A DNA stretch of 19,087 nt from Burkholderiales bacterium (lineage in GTDB: Bacteria; Pseudomonadota; Gammaproteobacteria; Burkholderiales; JAEUMW01): positions 1 through 19,087 of the forward strand of contig JAEUMX010000203.1 of the NCBI GenBank assembly GCA_016791285.1. The letters run 5' to 3'. Position 1 is the first letter of the stretch, and each line of letters opens with the position of its first letter. The translations under genes and the position numbers were made by a program. Shown here piece after piece: positions 1 to 7,639 of the stretch. A model generated the notes under the pieces. The model ran no database searches, was not told the DNA's origin, and saw only the letters and a program-made list of their open reading frames with translations.

Positions 1-296
1 GGCACGTTGGCCACCAGGGTCGCGCCACTGGACGTCAGCAGATGTTTCGCGGCGCCGCGGATGTCCAGCTTGCGCACCGAATGGGTATCGACCGAGCCGG
101 TCGCGGTTTTCTTGCGCACTTCCTCCGCCAGGGTCTGCGGCTGACCGAATTCCTTCCAGGGCACGGTGGGGCGCTTGCCGTTGTACTCGAAAACGGCGAC
201 GTTGTAGAGGAAGAGCGTCTCGTCTTCGGGCCGTTCCGCCGCGAAGGCGAAACCGGGGACGGCAAGGAGGAGCAGGGCGTAGGCGCGTAGACGCAT
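1..296 (-). CDS. N-terminal part of an unidentified secreted protein (runs off the left edge)
   Basis: Reading the minus strand from the ATG at 296-294 gives 98 uninterrupted codons to the window edge. The product begins MRLRAYALLLLAVPGFAFAA, a typical Sec signal peptide (basic start, Leu-rich core, Ala-x-Ala-like end near residue 20). The mature part visible is hydrophilic and contains an aromatic stretch, LFLYNVAVFEYNG. Family not firmly recognised. A short secreted protein with a YxVxVFE-like beta strand right after the signal peptide is reminiscent of the CsiV peptidoglycan-binding family, but this is a weak resemblance and not a call. It lies 138 bases downstream of the oxidoreductase operon's last gene on the same strand, with no convincing Shine-Dalgarno site in front, so the start is chosen because it yields the signal peptide. 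The C-terminus is outside the window. Confidence 0.5.
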   Translation of the reverse strand, partial: MRLRAYALLLLAVPGFAFAAERPEDETLFLYNVAVFEYNGKRPTVPWKEFGQPQTLAEEVRKKTATGSVDTHSVRKLDIRGAAKHLLTSSGATLVANV

Positions 297-434
297 CGGG
301 AGACGTTCCGGGCGGGTGAGGCCCTATGGACCGCGGCGGCGGCGCATCGTTCGGCGGCAGCCGGGGCAAACCGGAAACGGCGCGGGCGCCGCGGAAACTC
401 CCGGTCGGAGCTCCCGCGACGCCCGCGAATGCCG

Positions 435-2063
435 TCAGATCGACTCGGGGATCATGGTGATGGCGCCGCAGGGGCACTCGGACACACAGATGCCGCAACC
501 CTTGCAATAGTCCAGGTTGAACTTGAAGCGCTTGCCGGGACCGAGCTTGATGACGGCGTTGTCGGGGCACACGCCGTAGCAGTTGTCGCACTCGAAGCAG
601 TTGCCGCACGACAGACACCGGCGCGCTTCGAAGAGTGCGTTGCTCTCGTCGAGCCCGCCGACCACTTCATCGAAGGTGGACTGCCGACGGATCGTGTCGA
701 GCGTTGGCTGCACCGTCTTCGGCGCATCGTCGTAGTACCACGGGTTGAGCTTGTCGAAGGTGGCGATCTCGTGCTTCGGCGCCGGCTCGTAGGTCTCGCC
801 GCGCAGCCATGCGTCGATGTTGCGCGCCGCCTTCTTGCCGTGGCCGATGGCGACCGTGACGGTGCGCTCGGAGGGCACCATGTCGCCGCCGGCGAAGACG
901 CCGGCACGGCCGGTCATCATGTTCTTCGCGACCTGCACCACGCCGTCCTTGATCTCCAGACCCGGCACGCCGTTCAGGAGCGAAAGGTCGACGTCCTGCC
1001 CGAGTGCGAGCACCAGCGAGTCGGCTTCCAGCGTTTCCATCTCGCCGGTCGGCTGCGGGAAGCCTTTCGCGTCGAGTTCCATGCGTTCGACGGTGAGCGT
1101 GCCCTCGTCGGACATGTTCTTGATGGTCGACAGCCACTTGATCATGATGCCTTCCTGCAGCGCCTCCTCGACCTCGAAGTCGTGCGCGGGCATCCTCTCG
1201 CGGGTGCGGCGGTAGACGATGATGGCTTCCTCCGCGCCGAGCCGCTTCGCCGTGCGCGCCACGTCGAGCGCGGTGTTGCCGCCGCCATAGACCACCACGC
1301 GGCGCCCGAGCATCGGCTTTTCCTCGCCCTCCATGCTGCGCAGCACCTGCATCGCATCGAGCAGTTTCGCGGCCTCGCCCGCCGGGATGTAGGCGCGCTT
1401 GGCGATGTGCGCACCGACGGCGAGGAACGCTGCATCGAACCCGCCTTCCTTCATCGTCTCCTCGATGTTCGCGACCTTGGTATTGAGCTTGAGCGTGACA
1501 CCGAGATCGAGAATGCGCTGGACCTCGGCTTCCAGCACGTCGCGCGGCAGGCGATATTTCGGGATGCCGAAGCGCATCATGCCGCCCGACAGCGGACCCG
1601 CCTCGTGGATGGTCACGCGGTGGCCGAGGCGCGCCAGGTGGTAGGCCGCCGAGAGCCCGGACGGCCCGGCGCCGACCACCAGCACGTGCTTGCCGGACGA
1701 GGTCGCGGGTTTCTCGAATTTCCAGCCGAGCTTAATGGCCTGGTCGCCGAGGAAGCGCTCGACGGAGTTGATGCCCACGGCCTCGTCGACGTTCGCGCGG
1801 TTGCACGCCGTCTCACAGGGGTGGTAGCACACGCGGCCCATTACGGCCGGCATCGGATTGTCCAGCGTGAGGGTGCGCCACGCCTGCTCGTAGTCGCCGG
1901 ACTCGGCGTGATAGAGCCAGCCCTGGATGTTCTCCCCGGCCGGACAGGCGTTGTTGCACGGGGGCAGGCGGTCCAGGTACAGCGGGCGATAGGTACGCCA
2001 GGTTCCCGTCTTGTTGGCGAGCGAGGAACCGACGTCGAGCGTGATCGCGAACGGCTTGTCCAT
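435..2063 (-). CDS. FAD/NAD(P)-dependent oxidoreductase (GltD-like) fused to an 8Fe ferredoxin domain; electron-transfer subunit of 2-oxoacid oxidoreductase
   Basis: The 542-residue protein resembles the small subunit of glutamate synthase (GltD) with a C-terminal ferredoxin. Residues 1-115 carry the N-terminal Fe-S module (C36, C40, C79, C83, C87). The FAD-binding Rossmann motif GAGPSG starts at 131. A second dinucleotide-binding motif, GGGNTALDVA, lies near 255, and the FAD-closing GGD motif is near 410. The last 60 residues contain two canonical 4Fe-4S motifs: C489-x2-C492-x2-C495-x3-C499-P and C520-x2-C523-x2-C526-x3-C530-P. By family logic it moves electrons between NAD(P)H, FAD and the Fe-S clusters of the alpha/beta/gamma subunits and takes the place of a separate delta (ferredoxin) subunit. 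Its ATG shares one base with the beta subunit stop (TGATG), so translation is probably coupled. Start chosen on that coupling. True glutamate synthase beta is unlikely because no GltB is adjacent and a ferredoxin tail is present. Confidence 0.9.
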   Translation of the reverse strand: MDKPFAITLDVGSSLANKTGTWRTYRPLYLDRLPPCNNACPAGENIQGWLYHAESGDYEQAWRTLTLDNPMPAVMGRVCYHPCETACNRANVDEAVGINSVERFLGDQAIKLGWKFEKPATSSGKHVLVVGAGPSGLSAAYHLARLGHRVTIHEAGPLSGGMMRFGIPKYRLPRDVLEAEVQRILDLGVTLKLNTKVANIEETMKEGGFDAAFLAVGAHIAKRAYIPAGEAAKLLDAMQVLRSMEGEEKPMLGRRVVVYGGGNTALDVARTAKRLGAEEAIIVYRRTRERMPAHDFEVEEALQEGIMIKWLSTIKNMSDEGTLTVERMELDAKGFPQPTGEMETLEADSLVLALGQDVDLSLLNGVPGLEIKDGVVQVAKNMMTGRAGVFAGGDMVPSERTVTVAIGHGKKAARNIDAWLRGETYEPAPKHEIATFDKLNPWYYDDAPKTVQPTLDTIRRQSTFDEVVGGLDESNALFEARRCLSCGNCFECDNCYGVCPDNAVIKLGPGKRFKFNLDYCKGCGICVSECPCGAITMIPESI

Positions 2064-3064
2064 CAGTGAGTTCCTCCGTCGACCAGACCGAAACGCCGGA
2101 TATTGCGGTCGGCGATGGCCTGGATGTGGCCGATGACGTCCAGCCGCGGCTGCGGCGAGAAGAGATGCGCGAAGCGCTTCTGCGGCTTGAGGTATTCCTC
2201 GACCGGAACCTGCTTGCGGATCTTCGAGACTGCGACAACTTCGCCGTTTTCCGCCTCGATGACGGGGAAGACGCCGGATTCCTTCGCGAGCCGCGCGATG
2301 CGGATGGTGTCGTTGGAGGCGGTCCCCCAGCCGAGCGGGCACGGCACGAACACGTGGATGTACCGCGCGCCGCGGAATTCCATCGCGCGTTTCACCTTCG
2401 CCTCGAGGTCGCGCAGCTCCGACACGATGGCCGTGGCGACGTAGGGAATCTCGTGCGCCATCGCGATCATCGGGACGTTCTTCCCCTGTCCGAAGACGTT
2501 GCCCGGCTGCTTGCCGACAGCGGGCGTGGTCGCGGTGCGCGCCGCGCCCGGGGTGGCGGAAGAACGCTGCACCCCGGTGTTCATGTACGCCTCGTTGTCG
2601 TAGCAGATGTAGAGCACGTCGTCGTTGCGCTCGAACATCCCGGAGAGGCAGCCGAAGCCGATGTCGGTCGTCCCGCCGTCGCCGCCCTGGGCGATCACTC
2701 GCACCTCGGTGCGGCCCTTGACCCGCAGCGCGGCGGCGATGCCCGTGGCCACCGCCGCGGTGTTGCCGAAGAGCGAGTGGATCCACGGGATCTGCCACGA
2801 GGTTTCGGGGTAGGGCGTGGAGAACACCTCGAGGCAGCCGGTCGCGTTGGCGGCGATCAACTGATTGTCGGTCGCCATCATCGCGGCGTCGATCGCATAG
2901 CGCGCGCCGAGCGCCTCGCCGCAGCCCTGACAGGCGCGATGACCCGAGTTGAGCGAATTCGTCCGTCGCATGTCCGCCTGCACCGTGCGCTGCGATGGAT
3001 CGAGCAGGCGGTTGCCGACGGTGTGCGTGCCGGTCTGATAGAACTTGATTGAGGTGACTGTCAT
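2063..3064 (-). CDS. porB: 2-oxoacid:ferredoxin oxidoreductase, beta (TPP-binding) subunit
   Basis: The 333-residue product is the thiamine-diphosphate subunit of the pyruvate/2-oxoacid oxidoreductase family. The TPP/Mg motif starts with GDGG at 128-131 and ends about 28 residues later at DNEAYMNTG (156-164). Four cysteines in the family's proximal 4Fe-4S positions are visible: C45 and C48 (CQGCG), C77 (TGC) and C242 (VPCP). The enzyme decarboxylates a 2-oxoacid, transfers the acyl group to CoA and reduces low-potential acceptors; it is cytoplasmic and oxygen-sensitive in many relatives. The ATG at 3064 was chosen over a longer upstream reading because GGGAG precedes it at a suitable distance and because the upstream extension would overlap most of the alpha subunit's C-terminus. 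Only 16 bases separate it from the alpha stop. Substrate (pyruvate, branched-chain or aromatic 2-oxoacid) cannot be fixed from sequence alone; pyruvate is the default. Confidence 0.92.
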   Translation of the reverse strand: MTVTSIKFYQTGTHTVGNRLLDPSQRTVQADMRRTNSLNSGHRACQGCGEALGARYAIDAAMMATDNQLIAANATGCLEVFSTPYPETSWQIPWIHSLFGNTAAVATGIAAALRVKGRTEVRVIAQGGDGGTTDIGFGCLSGMFERNDDVLYICYDNEAYMNTGVQRSSATPGAARTATTPAVGKQPGNVFGQGKNVPMIAMAHEIPYVATAIVSELRDLEAKVKRAMEFRGARYIHVFVPCPLGWGTASNDTIRIARLAKESGVFPVIEAENGEVVAVSKIRKQVPVEEYLKPQKRFAHLFSPQPRLDVIGHIQAIADRNIRRFGLVDGGTH

Positions 3065-3080
3065 CTTGGTCTTCTCCCTG

Positions 3081-4334
3081 TTAGCGGATGCGCGCCGCCA
3101 CGACGCCGAGATCGCGCAGCAGATTCTCGGCGATCGGTCCGGAACGCCGCTTCGTGCGCTCGCGCTCGAGCTGACGGTTGACCGCCTTCCAGTCGAGATC
3201 GAGGAAGGTGACCGGCTCGAGCTTGTCGGCGATGCCATCCAGGAATAGCTGGCGCAGCGATGCCTTGGTGATCGCGCGCCCGCCCAGGCCCGCGATCACG
3301 TCGTACACCGGTTGGCGCATGCTGCGCAGCGCCATCCGCACATCGCGCGTGACGATGCCGCCCAGCCCCACCGCGAAGCATTTCTCCACGACGATCACGC
3401 GCTGCATGTCCTGCAGCGCGTCGCGCACGGCAGTGAGCGGAAACGGCCGGTAGGACGTGATGCCGAGCACGCCGATGCGGTGTCCGGCGTTGCGCAGATC
3501 GTCGATCGTGTCCTTGATCGTACCCAGTACCGAGCCGAGCGCGACGACGGCGACTTCCGCGTCCTCCAGCCGGTAGCCGTGCACGAGCCCGCCCGAGTCG
3601 CGGCCGAACACCTGCTCGAATTCGGCTGCCAGCTGCGGGATCAGCTCCAGCGCCTCCATCTGTTTGGCATGGGCGAGATAGCGCACCTCCGAGAACGCCT
3701 CGGGGCCGACCATGGCACCGATCGAGACGGGCTCGTTCGGATCCAGCACCTGGCGCGGCTCGTACGGCGGCAGGTAGGCATCGACCTGCTCGTGCGTCGG
3801 GATGTCCACGCCCTCGTAGGCGTGGGTGAGGATGAAGCCGTCCATGCACACCATGACCGGCAGCGATACCGCTTCGGCCAGCCGGAACGCCTGGATGTGC
3901 AGGTCGGCCGCTTCCTGGTTGTTCTCCGCGAAGAGCTGGATCCAGCCCGAGTCGCGCATCGACATCGAATCGGTGTGGTCGTTCCAGATGTTGATCGGCG
4001 CGCCGATCGCGCGGTTGGCGACGGTCATCACGATCGGCAGGCCGAGCCCGGACGCGTTCCAGACCGCCTCGGCCATGAACAGCAATCCCTGGCTCGCCGT
4101 TGCGGTGTAGGTGCGTGCCCCCGCCGCCGACGAGCCGATGGCGACCGACATGGCGGCGAATTCGGATTCGACGTTGATGAACTCGCAGTTCAGGAGCGTG
4201 CTATCGCGCACCATTTCGCTCAGACCTTCGACGATGTGGGTCTGCGGCGAGATCGGATAGGCACAGATTACTTCCGGCCGACACAGCGAAACCGATGCGG
4301 CGACCGCATGAGAGCCTTCACATTGCTTCAGCAC
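3081..4334 (-). CDS. porA: 2-oxoacid:ferredoxin oxidoreductase, alpha subunit
   Basis: The 417-residue product has the pyrimidine-binding domain of the PorA family: AYPISPQTHIVE (residues 25-36) and the ESEFAAMS segment (56-63) with the conserved Glu that activates TPP, followed by the TATASQGL motif (78-85). The second half carries the family's transketolase C-terminal-like domain, which includes LGITSYRPFP (near 294-303) and the EKCFAVGLGG segment. It pairs with the beta subunit to build the active site. The start codon lies inside the 3' end of the gamma gene (17-base overlap), a common arrangement for coupled translation in this family. A nearby methionine a few codons downstream is absent, so the ATG at 4334 is the natural start. 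Size is normal for a split, four-subunit-type enzyme rather than the 1,200-residue single-chain form. Confidence 0.92.
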   Translation of the reverse strand: MLKQCEGSHAVAASVSLCRPEVICAYPISPQTHIVEGLSEMVRDSTLLNCEFINVESEFAAMSVAIGSSAAGARTYTATASQGLLFMAEAVWNASGLGLPIVMTVANRAIGAPINIWNDHTDSMSMRDSGWIQLFAENNQEAADLHIQAFRLAEAVSLPVMVCMDGFILTHAYEGVDIPTHEQVDAYLPPYEPRQVLDPNEPVSIGAMVGPEAFSEVRYLAHAKQMEALELIPQLAAEFEQVFGRDSGGLVHGYRLEDAEVAVVALGSVLGTIKDTIDDLRNAGHRIGVLGITSYRPFPLTAVRDALQDMQRVIVVEKCFAVGLGGIVTRDVRMALRSMRQPVYDVIAGLGGRAITKASLRQLFLDGIADKLEPVTFLDLDWKAVNRQLERERTKRRSGPIAENLLRDLGVVAARIR

Positions 4335-4908
4335 GGGCGTACTCCTCTCGTTCCTGCTTCACGAATTCGAACGCGGCGCTGGCCGCGGCGACGTTGCCTT
4401 CGGCGACCTTGCCCGAGAACTTCTGCCGGATGGCGGCGTGCACCGACTCCAGCGACACGGCGTCGCTGATGGCCGCGAATCCGGCGAGCAGGATTGCGTT
4501 CGGCAGCGGGCGACCGAGGTGCTTCATCGCGATCTCGGTCGCCGGCACCGTACAGAGGTGGGAGTGGTGCCAGCCCTTGAAGTAATCGCCGAGGCCGAGA
4601 TCGTCGAAGCTCTTCTTGGTATTGATGAGGACGTAGCCGTCGCGGACGATGCCGCTGAAAACGTCCACCTGGTGGAGCAGGGTCGGATCCTGAATGATGA
4701 GCCCGTCGGGCTCCATGATCGGCTCGCGCAGCCGGATCTCGTGATCGGAGATGCGACAGAACGCCACGACGGGGGCACCGGTGCGCTCCGAGCCGAAGCT
4801 CGGAAATGCCTGCGCGTGCTTGCCTTCGAGGAATGCGGCGATCGACAGCATCTCCGCGCCGGTGACGCAGCCTTGGCCGCCGCGCCCGTGAATGCGGACC
4901 TGGAACAT
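4318..4908 (-). CDS. porG: 2-oxoacid:ferredoxin oxidoreductase, gamma subunit
   Basis: The 196-residue protein begins with the hallmark gamma-subunit sequence VRIHGRGGQG (residues 4-13), followed by FPSFGSERTGAPVVAFCRIS (35-54) and an IIQDPTLL stretch, all typical of the PorG/PorC family. The gamma domain contributes to CoA binding and assembly of the alpha/beta active site. It is the first gene of the operon gamma-alpha-beta-FAD subunit. An AGGGAGG Shine-Dalgarno sequence sits about 10 bases before the ATG. The 3' end overlaps the alpha gene by 17 bases. The enzyme system as a whole would be cytoplasmic and could serve pyruvate oxidation (yielding acetyl-CoA and reduced ferredoxin or NAD(P)H) or reductive carboxylation. 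Confidence 0.92.
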   Translation of the reverse strand: MFQVRIHGRGGQGCVTGAEMLSIAAFLEGKHAQAFPSFGSERTGAPVVAFCRISDHEIRLREPIMEPDGLIIQDPTLLHQVDVFSGIVRDGYVLINTKKSFDDLGLGDYFKGWHHSHLCTVPATEIAMKHLGRPLPNAILLAGFAAISDAVSLESVHAAIRQKFSGKVAEGNVAAASAAFEFVKQEREEYARAEAM

Positions 4909-5032
4909 CGATGTGAAGCCTCCCTTGTGTCTTGTTGCTCGTGAAACTGCGAACTCACGCGGAGTTGGTCACGACGCGCCCGGTCTTGCTGCCAGGCTGC
5001 GGGGAATTCGATCGCGTGACCCAGAAACGTAA

Positions 5033-5061
5033 TTTGTAAGAGCGTTGCGGGGATAAGTCAA
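5033..5061 (-). promoter_or_regulatory. Candidate sigma70 promoter of the oxidoreductase operon
   Basis: On the minus strand TTGACT (5061-5056, five of six matches to the -35 consensus) is followed after exactly 17 bases by TACAAA (5038-5033, four of six matches to the -10). It lies in the only gap between ppk2 and the gamma gene, giving a predicted leader of about 118 bases. Identified by pattern only. Confidence 0.5.
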
Positions 5062-5115
5062 ATCCCACAGCGACGATGCCCGCGAAAACGCATCGCCAAG
5101 GTCAGCCCGCCTTCC

Positions 5116-6150
5116 TCAGTCGATCTTGACCGCCCCGCGGTGAAAGCGCGTGATCACGTCCGGATCCGGAAAGAGCGAGATGCGCGATTTTTCCTTGCCC
5201 GTGTAATCGATCACGGAGAGCACGTGGCGCATGCTCTCCAGCCGCGCGCGCCGCTTGTTGTTCGCTTTGACGATGATCCAGGGGCTGAAGCTCGTGTGGG
5301 TGCGGCTGAACATCACTTCCTTGTACCGTGTGTAGTCGTCCCACAGCTCCTGCGCCTTGCCGTCGAGCGGGCTCAGCTTCCACTGCTTGAGGGGGTTGGT
5401 TCCGCGCGACGTGAAGCGGTCGAACTGCACCTCGCGCGAGATCGAAAACCAGAACTTGACGAGCACGATACCATCCTCGAAGAGCATGTGCTCGAACTCG
5501 GGCACCTGCTGCATGAAGCGGTCGTACTGATCCCTGGTGCAGAAGCCGTTCACCGGCTCGACCACCGCGCGGTTGTACCAGCTGCGGTCGAAGAAGACGA
5601 TCTCGCCCGCGTTCGGCAGCTGCTTCATGTAGCGCTGGAAGTACCACTGGCCGGCCTCTTCCTCGGTCGGTTTCGGCAGCGCCACCACCCGCATCGCGCG
5701 CGGATTCAGATGCTCGATGAAGCGGCGGATGGTGCCCCCCTTGCCCGCGGCGTCGCGCCCTTCGAAGAGGATCGCCACGCGCCTGCCGTTCTCCTGGATC
5801 CAGCGCTGCAGCTTCACCAGCTCGATCTGCAGCGACTCCAGCTCGTACTCGTACTTGATCGAAGACTGGATCCTGGAAACGTCGACGTGATTGGAGCGCA
5901 GAAGCTGGATGAAATCCCGCGAGGAATGCAGATCCGAGAGCTGCTCGGGACGCAGATAAAGCGCCGGTGGGGTCTGGTCCGCGAACTGCGCGTCGCGCGT
6001 CGCATGCAAGGCCTCCGCGAGATCCTCCACGGTGGCGCCTTGCGATGGGGGGTCCTGCGGTGCTCCAGCGGCGCTTTCGCTGCCCATGGTCGGGACCACG
6101 GACAACTCGACCAATGTGGCGCCGCTCGCCGGTTGGCTTCTCTTTCTCAT
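5116..6150 (-). CDS. ppk2: Polyphosphate kinase 2, class I
   Basis: The 344-residue protein is a PPK2-family kinase, which transfers phosphate between inorganic polyphosphate and nucleoside diphosphates or related nucleotides in the cytoplasm. The P-loop reads GRDAAGKGG (131-139), the Walker B segment FFDRSWYNR (186-194), and the lid/C-terminal region includes SFSPWIIVKANNKR (287-300), all strongly conserved in one-domain PPK2. The single catalytic domain spans about 85-340. The first 60 residues are low-complexity (Ser, Ala, Pro, Gln), an extension beyond the catalytic core. The ATG at 6150 was chosen over longer readings because GGGGAG precedes it at about 8 bases. One-domain PPK2s of this kind commonly favour NDP phosphorylation by polyphosphate, but nucleotide preference cannot be read here. 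It stands 183 bases after the ClC stop, so it may have its own promoter. Confidence 0.93.
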   Translation of the reverse strand: MRKRSQPASGATLVELSVVPTMGSESAAGAPQDPPSQGATVEDLAEALHATRDAQFADQTPPALYLRPEQLSDLHSSRDFIQLLRSNHVDVSRIQSSIKYEYELESLQIELVKLQRWIQENGRRVAILFEGRDAAGKGGTIRRFIEHLNPRAMRVVALPKPTEEEAGQWYFQRYMKQLPNAGEIVFFDRSWYNRAVVEPVNGFCTRDQYDRFMQQVPEFEHMLFEDGIVLVKFWFSISREVQFDRFTSRGTNPLKQWKLSPLDGKAQELWDDYTRYKEVMFSRTHTSFSPWIIVKANNKRRARLESMRHVLSVIDYTGKEKSRISLFPDPDVITRFHRGAVKID

Positions 6151-6333
6151 CGTTTCATCTCCCCGTCTTGCACGGTCCACGATCGATGCGCGGCCGTGCG
6201 TCCCTCGCATGCCCGACCGTGCGCCTCGGAAATGGCTGCGCCGCACTCTCGCGCAACTGCATGTCGCCGGTCGGATCGAACGGCTACTCTACGACCGAAG
6301 ACGCCCGGCTGGCAAATATCGCGCGAGCCCACG

Positions 6334-7608
6334 TCAGGAGACTGCCGCTTTCGATGGGGGGACGGGCGAGCGCGTGCGCAGCGTGTCATAGATGGGCTCG
6401 CTCCTGACGCAAGTGGCCGCTGCCGCCGCGGCGAAGCACGCCGCCAGCATCGGCACCAGAAGCGTCGTGGTCGCGGTCATCTCCACCACCAGCACGATGC
6501 CGGTGAGCGGTGCGCGCACGACCGCGGTGAAGAAGGCGGCCATGCCGACCAGTGCGAACGCAAGCGGTTGCGGCGCGAGTGTGGGGGCGAGATCGTGGAC
6601 GATGGCGCCGCAGAGCGCGCCGAACGCCGCGCCGATGACCAGCAAGGGTGCGAAGAGCCCGCCGGGGGTTCCCGCAGCGTACGACCAGGGACCGATGAAC
6701 CAGCGCACGGCGAATATGAGCGCGAGCGTGTCAAGCGGCAGACCACCGCCCAATACCTGCTCGTTCAGCGCATCGCCGCCGCCCACGAGCGACGGCGCGC
6801 AGGTGGCAACGAGGCCGACCCCCGCGCCGACCACCGCCGCGCGCGCCTCGACCGGCCAGGCCGGCAAGCGTTCGAACGCATCCAGCCCCCACACGACGAT
6901 GCGGTTGTAAGCGGCGCCGAGCAGACCGAGGAGGGCGCCGAGCAGCAGGTGCGGGACGATGCTCCAGAACGGCGGTGGCGCCAGGGCTGCCACATGGAAG
7001 GCGGGCTCGTCGCCGAGCATCGCGCGCGCGACCGCGACCGCCACCGAGCATGCCAGGAGGGTGGCGAGCACGAGTCGCGGCTCGAAGCGTCGCGCCACCT
7101 CCTCGAACACGAACAGCGCGCCGCCGATCGGCGCGTTGAACGCCACGGCAAGCCCGGCGCCGGCGGTTGCCGCCTGCAGTGTGCGAAGCTCTTCGATTCC
7201 CGTGCGCAGCAGCCGCGCGATGCCGACGCCGATGGTCGAACCCATCTGCACCATCGGCCCCTCGCGCCCGAGCGCAAGTCCGGACCCGATGGCGAGCGTG
7301 CCGCCGATGAACTTGACGGGCAGCACGCGCAGCGGCGCGGGTGTTTCCTCCTCGCGCATGACGGCCTCGACGTGCTGCACGCCGCTGCCGGAGGCGATCG
7401 GCGCGATCCGCACCAGCGCGCGCGCTGCGGCCGCGCAGACCGCCGCCGCCAGCACCGGCCACAGCCACCCCACCTGCGGCCACTGCTGTGACCAGCCGAG
7501 GAAGGCATCGCGCAGCGCGTCGGCCCGGTCGAGCACGAAGCGGAATGCGCCGCCGACGAGCCCCGCCAGCGCGCCGGCGAGCGTCGCACCCAGGGCAAGG
7601 CGAAGCAC
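6334..7608 (-). CDS. ClC-family chloride/proton antiporter
   Basis: The protein of about 424 residues is a polytopic membrane protein with all ClC signature motifs: GSG (74-76) for the central anion-binding Ser, GREGP (114-118) with the gating Glu116, FNAPIGGALFVFEE (157-170) where Glu170 corresponds to the internal proton-transfer Glu of E. coli ClcA, GGLFAP (316-321), and Tyr407 near the C-terminus, which matches the anion-coordinating Tyr. Having both gating and proton Glu predicts an H+/Cl- exchanger rather than a passive channel. There is no CBS domain. The start is uncertain: the usable codon at 7608 is GTG without a clear ribosome-binding site, and an upstream in-frame ATT at 7644 is also conceivable. 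It follows the cytochrome c stop by 31 bases and is likely co-transcribed with it. Confidence 0.9.
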   Translation of the reverse strand: MLRLALGATLAGALAGLVGGAFRFVLDRADALRDAFLGWSQQWPQVGWLWPVLAAAVCAAAARALVRIAPIASGSGVQHVEAVMREEETPAPLRVLPVKFIGGTLAIGSGLALGREGPMVQMGSTIGVGIARLLRTGIEELRTLQAATAGAGLAVAFNAPIGGALFVFEEVARRFEPRLVLATLLACSVAVAVARAMLGDEPAFHVAALAPPPFWSIVPHLLLGALLGLLGAAYNRIVVWGLDAFERLPAWPVEARAAVVGAGVGLVATCAPSLVGGGDALNEQVLGGGLPLDTLALIFAVRWFIGPWSYAAGTPGGLFAPLLVIGAAFGALCGAIVHDLAPTLAPQPLAFALVGMAAFFTAVVRAPLTGIVLVVEMTATTTLLVPMLAACFAAAAAATCVRSEPIYDTLRTRSPVPPSKAAVS

Positions 7609-7639
7609 GCGCCTGCGATCCGGCGCGGCGAGCGCTTTG

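Noticed and set aside
429..2069. 546-codon open frame on the plus strand opposite the FAD/ferredoxin subunit
   Set aside because: Its translation is rich in Arg, His, Val and Asp without any recognisable motif, and the minus strand encodes a clear GltD-like protein. Long antisense frames are expected in GC-rich DNA. The same applies to long plus-strand frames at 5140-7491, 8435-10624 and 11277-13295 and the minus-strand frame at 13475-15208.
435..4908. Phenylglyoxylate:acceptor oxidoreductase (PadEFGHI) as the identity of the operon
   Set aside because: Subunit types are similar, but there are four genes rather than five, the ferredoxin is fused to the FAD subunit, the order differs and no aromatic-degradation genes are nearby. 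It remains possible, but pyruvate is the more general default.
6151..6333. Repeated GCACGG/CCGTGC words between ClC and ppk2 as a small RNA or operator
   Set aside because: The arms are widely spaced and the words are ordinary in such GC-rich sequence; no compact hairpin or T-run was found.
6334..7608. Fluoride-specific ClC (CLC-F)
   Set aside because: The gating motif is the standard GREGP and the conserved GSG and C-terminal Tyr of chloride exchangers are present, unlike CLC-F proteins; no fluoride riboswitch is seen upstream.
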